From the NCBI RefSeq assembly GCF_000317615.1, contig NC_019780.1, positions 868,001 through 932,000 on the forward strand: a stretch of 64,000 nt of DNA. The letters are read 5' to 3'. The notes below the pieces were generated by a model that saw only the letters and a program-made list of their open reading frames with translations, searched no databases and had not been told where the DNA came from. Source of the DNA: Dactylococcopsis salina PCC 8305. Lineage in GTDB: Bacteria; Cyanobacteriota; Cyanobacteriia; Cyanobacteriales; Rubidibacteraceae. The position numbers were made by a program, and so were the translations under genes. Below, one piece after another: positions 58,371 to 64,000 of this stretch; position 1 is the first letter of the stretch, and the number at the start of each line of letters is the position of its first letter.

Positions 58371-58904
58371 TTACAGGAAGTTGAAGACTCCGAAATTGAT
58401 CCGAGTGGGAAAATCACCACGAGTGCGAGGGGGCTTGAAATCAGCCGCGATGAGTTCGTAAAGGACAACATCTGGATTTTTATCGGTTTCTAGGGGGAAA
58501 AGAACCTGTTCAGGGTTGCAACCTGATTCGGATGTGTTTTTGAGGCAAATTACTGATTCTCCATCCACTTCTCCCGACATTAAAGATAAGCTGGTGAGTT
58601 GTCCTTCTTCGTGAAAGGTTTGTAGTTTCTGGGACACTTCTTGACAAAGGGATAAAGCTCTCTCTGGAGAACTGAAATATTCCTCTGACCAATTGATTAG
58701 GGGAATCGGATTTGGGTTTTCACTGCTCATCATACCAGTGATAATGGTGCTTGGTGTCTCTTGGCTGAGGTCACAGCGAAACATCTCTTGGGGAGAGGAA
58801 TTGGCAGACTGCTGCATATTTTCTGCTTCTTGAGCGGTGCTAGGAAGAGCAGTTGCTGTTACGGCAAATAGCGGGATGAAAGCGGTTAAAAGTTGGGTTT
58901 TCAT
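58371..58904 (-). CDS. COP23-domain exported protein (second copy)
   Basis: ATG 58904 gives 177 aa with a clear signal peptide (MKTQLLTAFIPLFAVTATAL, then PSTAQ). A TTG 84 nt upstream gives an implausible N-terminus. The mature part has FRCDLSQETPSTIITGMMSS, a WSEEYFSSPERALSLCQEVS helix and ESVICLKNTSESGCNPEQV, the COP23 pattern with four cysteines. Its sequence is clearly diverged from the first COP23 protein. Its stop is 4 nt from that of the convergent antiporter gene. Confidence 0.75.
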   Translation of the reverse strand: MKTQLLTAFIPLFAVTATALPSTAQEAENMQQSANSSPQEMFRCDLSQETPSTIITGMMSSENPNPIPLINWSEEYFSSPERALSLCQEVSQKLQTFHEEGQLTSLSLMSGEVDGESVICLKNTSESGCNPEQVLFPLETDKNPDVVLYELIAADFKPPRTRGDFPTRINFGVFNFL

Positions 58905-59019
58905 AGTAATTACCAGTGAGGAGAATATTGGATTGGGTTGATTCAAGGCTTTCTTTTTACATCTATATGATAAAAAATTTTTGCTCAAAGTTCCTTTTTT
59001 CTTAATTAAATGTTTGAGG

Positions 59020-59262
59020 AGACTTGAGCATCGATCGGGCTTGGTATAATCCCCCCTAACCCCCCTTCGTAAGGGGGGATAACGTTTGAGGGGAAATAAG
59101 TGTGATTTGGATTGGTATAATCCCCCCTAACCCCCCTTCGTAAGGGGGGGATAACGTTTGAGGGGACTTGAGCGTCGATCGGGCTTGGTATAATCCCCCC
59201 TAACCCCCCTTCGTAAGGGGGGGATAACGTTCCTAACCCCCCTTCGTAAGGGGGGGAATCTG
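59020..59262. repeat. 72-bp tandem repeat with CCCCCCTTCGTAAGGGGGG hairpins
   Basis: Units starting GGTATAATCCCCCCTAACCC occur at 59043, 59114 and 59187, with a truncated hairpin at 59235. GATCGGGCTTGGTATAAT and AACGTTTGAGGGGA are shared among units. AAAATGGTAT at about 59281 and GTAGCACTAATTG just before it resemble the right end of the MITE-like element. Reverse-strand ORFs here (PPYEGGLGG-type) are artefacts. Confidence 0.9.
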
Positions 59263-59386
59263 TGGTAGCACTAATTGTTGAAAATGGTATAAATAATGTC
59301 GGTGGCAACGAAACATGATTTAATTGGTTAGATTCACCAAACTAAAAGGATAATTGCTAAGGAAAAGGGTTTCAGACCCCTGATTA

Positions 59387-60103
59387 ATGATGAGTTATAA
59401 AAGGGTTTTACTAAAATTAAGTGGTGAGGCTCTTATGGGTTCTCATCACTATGGCATTGACCCCACTGTGGTCAGCGAAATTGCTCAAGAAGTTGCAGAA
59501 ATTGTCAACACGGGCGTGGAAATGGCGATCGTGGTCGGTGGTGGAAACATCTTTCGCGGTGTGAAAGCCGCTTCGGCGGGGATGGATCGAGCAACTGCCG
59601 ATTACATTGGTATGATTGCGACGGTAATGAATGCTTTGACTTTACAAGATGCTTTAGAGCAAGAGGGGATTCCTACCCGAGTCCAAAGTGCAATTACAAT
59701 GCAACAAGTGGCTGAACCGTATATTAGGCGACGGGCGATTCGCCACTTGGAAAAAAAACGAGTGGTGATTTTTGCGGCGGGTTCGGGAAATCCCTTTTTT
59801 ACCACTGATACTACCGCCGCTTTACGGGCTGCGGAAATTGATGCGGAAGTCTTATTCAAGGCGACACAAGTGGATGGGGTTTATGATAGTGATCCCCAGA
59901 CGAATCCCAATGCGCGTTTGTTTGAAACCATCACTTATACTTATGTTTTAAGTGAAAATTTACGGGTGATGGATGGCAGCGCGATCGCGCTCTGTCGAGA
60001 TAATAACATTCCCATTGTTATTTTTAATCTCCGACAACGAGGCAATATCATGCGCGTTGTCAAAGGAGAATCTGTTGGAACATTGGTCGGAGGAACACCA
60101 TGA
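59387..60103 (+). CDS. pyrH: UMP kinase
   Basis: PyrH phosphorylates UMP to UDP. The 238-aa protein has the amino-acid-kinase fold with [14 protein letters not shown] at the start, [29 protein letters not shown] and [20 protein letters not shown]. It starts at ATG 59387 (a second ATG follows directly). frr overlaps its stop by 4 nt (ATGA), which is the usual pyrH-frr arrangement. Confidence 0.98.
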   Translation: MMSYKRVLLKLSGEALMGSHHYGIDPTVVSEIAQEVAEIVNTGVEMAIVVGGGNIFRGVKAASAGMDRATADYIGMIATVMNALTLQDALEQEGIPTRVQSAITMQQVAEPYIRRRAIRHLEKKRVVIFAAGSGNPFFTTDTTAALRAAEIDAEVLFKATQVDGVYDSDPQTNPNARLFETITYTYVLSENLRVMDGSAIALCRDNNIPIVIFNLRQRGNIMRVVKGESVGTLVGGTP

Positions 60104-60648
60104 AATTGTCAGACGTGGAAACGAAAATGAAAAAAGCGATTGATGCGACGCAACAGTCTTTCAATAGCTTACGCACGGGACGAGCGAATGCTTCAGTATT
60201 GGATCGGGTAATGGTGGAATACTATGGCATGGAAACGCCCCTGAAATCCCTGGCTAACATTAGCACGCCAGATGCGACGACGATAACCATTCAACCTTAC
60301 GATAAAGGGAGTTTGCAACAAATCGAAAAGGCGATCTCGATGTCAGATATTGGCTTAACCCCTAATAATGACGGTGAGATGGTGCGCTTAAATATCCCTC
60401 CCCTCACCAGCGATCGTCGCCAAGAATTGGTTAAAATTGCTGGCAAATATGCAGAAGAGGGACGAGTTTCCATTCGCAACATCCGCCGAGATGCGATCGA
60501 GGAAGTGCGAAAAGCGGAGAAAAAACACGAACTTTCCGAAGACGAAGCTCGTGATATTCAAGATAAAATCCAGAAACTCACCGATAAATATGTCGCCAAA
60601 GTCGATGAAATCTTAAAAGCAAAAGAAGAGGACATCAGCACCGTTTAA
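60100..60648 (+). CDS. frr: Ribosome recycling factor
   Basis: RRF splits post-termination ribosomes together with EF-G. The 182-aa protein shows the standard segments [52 protein letters not shown] and [14 protein letters not shown]. Its ATG (60100) overlaps the pyrH TGA, so it is translationally coupled. It ends 6 nt before the stop of the convergent lipoprotein gene. Confidence 0.98.
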   Translation: MKLSDVETKMKKAIDATQQSFNSLRTGRANASVLDRVMVEYYGMETPLKSLANISTPDATTITIQPYDKGSLQQIEKAISMSDIGLTPNNDGEMVRLNIPPLTSDRRQELVKIAGKYAEEGRVSIRNIRRDAIEEVRKAEKKHELSEDEARDIQDKIQKLTDKYVAKVDEILKAKEEDISTV

Positions 60649-60654
60649 GCCCAA

Positions 60655-61410
60655 TTAAATAGCAGGAGGAGGCGGCGGCGGTAAAACCGACTGCTCTGTC
60701 TCCTCTGTCTCTTCTGTCTCCTCTGGCTGGGCGACTGCTACTGCCTTAATCACTTCTTGATCCACGCCTAACTCCTCTAAAACGACCGTTGGCGTTGGTC
60801 TGTCCTCCATATTGATTCGCTTTAACAACACTTGACCACCAGCGATAAAGTTGCCAGGACGCACATAACGACTGTTAGGATCATTGGGCGCTTTTAAGAT
60901 CGCAACCGCACTATTCCCGATTCTGATTGCACCTTGAACTTGTACCGCTCTCGCAATCTCAGGTTGAGGAGGCGCTTGCGGTGAACCCTCTGACGGTAAA
61001 CTCGGTAACGATTCAGGTGATTCTCCGTCCTCTCCCGTCGCTGCTTCTCCTTCCTCTGCTGCTTCCCTTTGTGCTTCCAATGTCTCTATTTCCGCTTGCG
61101 ATTGTTGAGGAGGAACGGGAAATAACGAAAAGGGATCGTTGCGTCTTTCTCCAGGAGTTTCCCCTCGTTCTTGCACAAATTCTTCTGGATTAGTGGCTTG
61201 TTTCAATCCGACAACGGTACTGCTTTCGGACTGAGGTTCTTCTGCTGTTTCTTCCTGTTCTTTTTCTTCTTCGTCGGGTTGTTCCTCTGGAGAGGATTCA
61301 GTTTGTGGGTTTTGCGTGGTTTCCGATTCTGTATCCGATTCAGGAAGTTTGCAACTGCTGAGGGACAACAGAGCAATTACTAAAATCTGGAGCAACAACA
61401 GCCTTTTCAT
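60655..61410 (-). CDS. Acidic lipoprotein coupled to sigF
   Basis: The 251-aa precursor has a lipoprotein signal (LLLLQILVIALLSLSSC), a low-complexity Glu/Pro/Ser-rich stretch (about 25-140), and a compact C-terminal domain (about 150-225) with AVQVQGAIRIGNSAVAILKA and SRYVRPGNFIAGGQVLLKRI, which has the look of a PilP-like beta domain. The tail is Glu/Thr-rich and ends in polyproline. Its ATG overlaps the sigF stop (ATGA), so it is made with SigF. SigF controls pilus genes in Synechocystis, which fits a pilus-related role, but that is an inference. Confidence 0.75.
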   Translation of the reverse strand: MKRLLLLQILVIALLSLSSCKLPESDTESETTQNPQTESSPEEQPDEEEKEQEETAEEPQSESSTVVGLKQATNPEEFVQERGETPGERRNDPFSLFPVPPQQSQAEIETLEAQREAAEEGEAATGEDGESPESLPSLPSEGSPQAPPQPEIARAVQVQGAIRIGNSAVAILKAPNDPNSRYVRPGNFIAGGQVLLKRINMEDRPTPTVVLEELGVDQEVIKAVAVAQPEETEETEETEQSVLPPPPPPAI

Positions 61411-62174
61411 AACATCTTACTTTTGAGTAATTTTAACCCTTTCTTCATCCGACGAGACACTATCACCACGCTCACCCCCAACATTTCTGCGGCTTCTTTC
61501 TGTGTGAGATCATGTAAAAAGACAAATTCTAGCACTTGTCTGATTTTGTCTTCTAATCCGACTAAACCTTGTTGTAATCGGATTTGGTCTTCTTGAGCAA
61601 GTTGAAAACTACGATATTGAGCGTCAGGTACTAACTCACCCAGACTGGTGGTTTCGTCTCCCTCTCCTGATCCTAATGGCAAGTCTAAGCTCAAAACTTC
61701 CCGATTTTTGGCTGCTAATTTTACGTTCTCCCATTCTTTCATGGAAACGTTTAGCGCTTCAGCAATTTCTGTGTCTGTGGGTTGACGGTTTAATTTTTCT
61801 CTTAACTGACTGGTTACTTTTACGGCTTGTTGTCTTAATTCTAGCCAGCGTCTAGGAATTTTTACGGTGTTGCTTCGATCGCGCAAATAGTGCTGAATTT
61901 CCCCACGAATATAGGGAATGGCAAAGGAACTAAAAGCGTTTCCTTTTGATAACTGAAACCGCTCGATCGCGCGGATTAAACCAATACAACCCACCTGAAT
62001 TAAGTCTTCATAATTTTCGCCACACTGATGCACCCAATGGTGAGCTTCTTTGCGAACCAAGCCCAAATTTAATTCTACAATACAGTTACGGGTGACTTGG
62101 CTGGGATTTTCTTGGTAACTTTTCAGGAGTTCCAAGCTGTTTTGTTTGACGTTTTCAGTGAGAGGAGAAGGCAT
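61407..62174 (-). CDS. sigF: Group 3 RNA polymerase sigma factor SigF
   Basis: The 255-aa factor has region 2 (LNLGLVRKEAHHWVHQCGEN, then YEDLIQVGCIGLIRAIERF and FSSFAIPYIRGEIQHYLRDR), region 3 (QLREKLNRQPTDTEIAEALN) and region 4 (RQVLEFVFLHDLTQKEAAEM, LGVSVVIVSRRMKKGL). This is the pattern of the SigF/SigB-type group 3 factors of cyanobacteria, linked to pili, motility and salt or high-light response. It starts at ATG 62174 after AGAGGAGAAGG. It heads a two-gene unit with the lipoprotein. Confidence 0.93.
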   Translation of the reverse strand: MPSPLTENVKQNSLELLKSYQENPSQVTRNCIVELNLGLVRKEAHHWVHQCGENYEDLIQVGCIGLIRAIERFQLSKGNAFSSFAIPYIRGEIQHYLRDRSNTVKIPRRWLELRQQAVKVTSQLREKLNRQPTDTEIAEALNVSMKEWENVKLAAKNREVLSLDLPLGSGEGDETTSLGELVPDAQYRSFQLAQEDQIRLQQGLVGLEDKIRQVLEFVFLHDLTQKEAAEMLGVSVVIVSRRMKKGLKLLKSKML

Positions 62175-62436
62175 GATATTTTGGTCGATCGGGACTTAGC
62201 TATAAAGATTGTATATTTTTCTATTTAAGAGGAATTTAAGTTAACGTTTATTTACCTTAAAGAGTTAGTTTTTATGACTAACCTTTTCTCATACACAACC
62301 TGATCTTAAAGCTATTGTCCCCTTTTTACAACCGTATAATTACAGTTTCATCTCCTGATCATTTTTCTTTCCCCAAAGCAATTTTCTATTTCTTTCTTTA
62401 GTTAGATATCTAGTTTCAATTAATGTGTAATTAGAA

Positions 62437-63114
62437 TCACTTATGGTTAGTTCTCATTGCCTTTAATTGCTGGCTAACATTCTGAATATCCTGCCACATT
62501 AACCACTTGGGTTTACCCTTTTCTCGCGAAGGATTTCTTAACAAATAAGCAGGATGAAAAATTGCCATCGCCCAACGTCCTTCCCACTGTAACCATTGAC
62601 CGCGAATTTTACTAATTGCCTTTTTTTCTCCTGTTAGCCCCTTAAAAGCAGTCGCACCAGTAAACAAAATAATCAGTGGGTCAACCAATGCCACCTGTTC
62701 CAACAAATAAGGTTTACAAGCATTAATTTCCTTCGCCGTCGGGGTGCGATTTTGAGGAGGACGACACTTAACAATATTGGAAATATAAACATCCTTTTCT
62801 ACACTTAACGCCACAGAAGCGAGAATCTGGTCTAATAATTGTCCTGACCTTCCCACAAACGGTAAACCTTGCTCATCCTCACTTTGTCCGGGTGCTTCGC
62901 CAATAATCATCACATCAGCATTCTTATTGCCTCGACTCACCACCACCTGCGATCGCGTTTGGGATAGCTCACATCGTTGACACTGCCGACAGTGACTTTC
63001 TAATTGCTCTAAATCACTATAAGTTTGTCTAGGAATCGGAATATTGGCATCATAGGGAATCTTTTCCCATTGTGATTGATTCTCAAAAAGATTAGTTTGT
63101 TGAGGATTATTCAT
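62437..63114 (-). CDS. Uracil-DNA glycosylase, family 4 (iron-sulfur)
   Basis: The enzyme removes uracil from DNA. Family-4 features are seen: the Cys cluster [13 protein letters not shown] (with two more Cys, [13 protein letters not shown] and INACKPYL) that binds a 4Fe-4S cluster, the active-site [17 protein letters not shown] and the motif [13 protein letters not shown]. At 225 aa it has a polar N-terminal extension of about 35 residues. It starts at ATG 63114 and overlaps the ccmP end by 8 nt, so they are cotranscribed. Confidence 0.95.
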   Translation of the reverse strand: MNNPQQTNLFENQSQWEKIPYDANIPIPRQTYSDLEQLESHCRQCQRCELSQTRSQVVVSRGNKNADVMIIGEAPGQSEDEQGLPFVGRSGQLLDQILASVALSVEKDVYISNIVKCRPPQNRTPTAKEINACKPYLLEQVALVDPLIILFTGATAFKGLTGEKKAISKIRGQWLQWEGRWAMAIFHPAYLLRNPSREKGKPKWLMWQDIQNVSQQLKAMRTNHK

Positions 63115-63748
63115 TGGTTTTTACTTCTACCCGTTCTCGTCCACGTACATTTTCAATTGCTCCTTTTACCGCATGAGAAGCCGCGATAATTTCCCGTTCT
63201 TCTCCTCCGAGATACAAACGTCCAAAACTCCCCACTGCGGAAACTTGTAAGATGTTAATATTAGCGGCTTTTTCCGCTTCATTGGCAGCTAAAGCGGCAA
63301 ACGCGGCTGGTTCTACTTCAAACACATATAAACTTTCTCCCTTCAACAACATATGTCCGCGACGAGTGCGATTAATCAGTTGTGCTTGATGAGCATCAAT
63401 ATTGCGAATAATCTGACTAGAAACCACTCTCGGTTTTAAGCCATCTTTTTCCGAAACCCCTAAAGCATCTAAAATCGCTCTCCCAGCGATGGTGACATCT
63501 CCTTTTTGCGAAGAATGAATTTCTAACAAACCATATAACCGTTCTACCGCTTGTACTCCAGGACGGACATTGGTTGCTTTCAGTGCGACATCAGTAATGC
63601 GGTTAATTTCAATGCCAGGGGAGATTTCAATCCAGAGGGAAGTATCCCCAGGAAGCGGTAAAAATCCTAAAGACACAGTTCCCATATAAGCTGCGTGTTG
63701 CGCTTGTAGGCTATCTAAATAAACATAACTCCGAAGCTCGATACCCAA
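63107..63748 (-). CDS. ccmP: Carboxysome shell protein CcmP (tandem BMC domain)
   Basis: CcmP forms stacked pseudohexameric trimers with a gated pore in the beta-carboxysome shell. The 213-aa protein contains two BMC domains: domain 1 ([40 protein letters not shown]) and domain 2 ([60 protein letters not shown]). The start is TTG 63746-63748: AGGAG lies eight bases upstream and [14 protein letters not shown] matches the family N-terminus. It lies away from any ccmKLMN cluster, as is common for ccmP. Confidence 0.94.
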   Translation of the reverse strand: MGIELRSYVYLDSLQAQHAAYMGTVSLGFLPLPGDTSLWIEISPGIEINRITDVALKATNVRPGVQAVERLYGLLEIHSSQKGDVTIAGRAILDALGVSEKDGLKPRVVSSQIIRNIDAHQAQLINRTRRGHMLLKGESLYVFEVEPAAFAALAANEAEKAANINILQVSAVGSFGRLYLGGEEREIIAASHAVKGAIENVRGRERVEVKTNE

Positions 63749-63775
63749 AAGAGATTCTCCTAATTCTTGAATCGT

Positions 63776-64000
63776 TTAAGAGTGCGGTTCACCGAATAGA
63801 ATCAGAGAACAAGTCAGAGAGTTGATCACCTCTGTTGTCACATCACTCACGGTTAATCCTCCTGCTGTGGGCCGCCACAACGATCGCGCGCACCACCAAA
63901 TCAAACGATCGCGCCGCGGGGATAATCACCTCTCCCGTTTTATCATGGGGAATGGTTTTAATGCGAGAGCGAACTTCTAACTCTCCCTGTTCTAAAACTA
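63776..64000 (-). pseudogene. 3' end of a cation:proton antiporter gene, frameshifted (cut by window edge)
   Basis: On the minus strand, from the window edge the frame reads VLEQGELEVRSRIKTIPHDK and AARSFDLVV, then goes off frame. A second frame gives RSLWRPTAGGLTVSDVTTEV and LTCSLILFGEPHS, ending at 63776-63778. This is the end of the universal-stress-like domain found at the C-terminus of many cyanobacterial CPA2 antiporters. The break is at GTGGTGCGCGCGATCG (about 63885-63905), next to a HIP1-like site. It may be a pseudogene or a sequence error. The rest lies beyond the window. Confidence 0.55.

Noticed and set aside
59006..59308. Reverse-strand frame with PPYEGGLGG repeats
   Set aside because: It is a translation of the CCCCCCTTCGTAAGGGGGG repeat family and a well-known over-annotation in cyanobacteria.

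Overview
The window is a chromosomal segment of a cyanobacterium. The evidence is a pair of CP43-like chlorophyll-binding proteins (IsiA and an IsiA-PsaL fusion), a flavodoxin (IsiB), the carboxysome shell protein CcmP, two COP23-domain proteins, cyanobacterial-type GshA, an LrtA-type hibernation factor, and many HIP1-like GCGATCGC octamers. The NhaP/TrkA-N antiporter, the tail of a second cation:proton antiporter and the moderate GC would suit a halotolerant unicellular form of the Halothece/Dactylococcopsis type, but that placement is a weak inference.

Layout. 1-2.5 kb: stand-alone TnpB and a double-domain CobO-like protein. 2.6-7.3 kb: a 32-bp tandem repeat, glgC, a MntA/HepT-type pair, a frameshifted exported protein, a ComB-type phosphatase and small membrane proteins. 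7.5-12.4 kb (accessory): an XRE regulator next to an ImmA/IrrE remnant, an IscB nuclease gene with its HEARO/omega RNA and a C-terminal frameshift, and an unrecognised 698-aa protein with an internal duplication. 12.4-18.4 kb: cobA with a duplicated 3' fragment between inverted repeats, surE, a SIMPL protein, tRNA-Arg(CCU), purL, nadC. 18.4-23.4 kb: promoter, 16S, tRNA-less spacer, 23S, 5S, terminator. 23.4-35.2 kb: a kinase pseudogene, trmL, a LysM/M23 protein, hemF, an SRPBCC protein, nadK, a lipoprotein, an MFS transporter, gshA, cobI, an alpha/beta-hydrolase-fold protein. 35.6-41.2 kb: an iron-stress island (flavodoxin, zinc-ribbon protein, IsiA-PsaL, IsiA, a broken Crp-type regulator, a FeoA-like protein, Dps). 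41.3-49.8 kb: tmk, hisB, fabI, hpf, lipB, a coiled-coil protein overlapping coaD, lepB, a dihydroorotase-like protein with a degraded active site, and COP23. 50.1-52.75 kb: a complete group II intron. 52.9-64 kb: a membrane protein split by an in-frame TGA, a bisphosphate nucleotidase, GT39, the NhaP antiporter, a second COP23, pyrH-frr, a lipoprotein coupled to sigF, UDG, ccmP, and the broken 3' end of an antiporter gene at the edge.

How genes work together. The clearest functional unit is 35.6-41.2 kb. Flavodoxin replaces ferredoxin, IsiA proteins make antennae around photosystem I, a FeoA-like protein may act in iron handling, and Dps stores iron and removes peroxide. A perfect 10-bp inverted repeat overlaps the -35 box of dps. 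Tetrapyrrole/corrin genes (CobO-like, cobA, hemF, cobI) are scattered rather than in one operon. Intergenic space is filled with several repeat families: GTAGGTTGGGT...ACCCAAC, CCCCCTAACCCCCCTTTGAAAGGGGGG, 8-9 bp minisatellites, and a 104-bp MITE-like element present twice. At least three genes appear damaged by, or extended into, such repeats.
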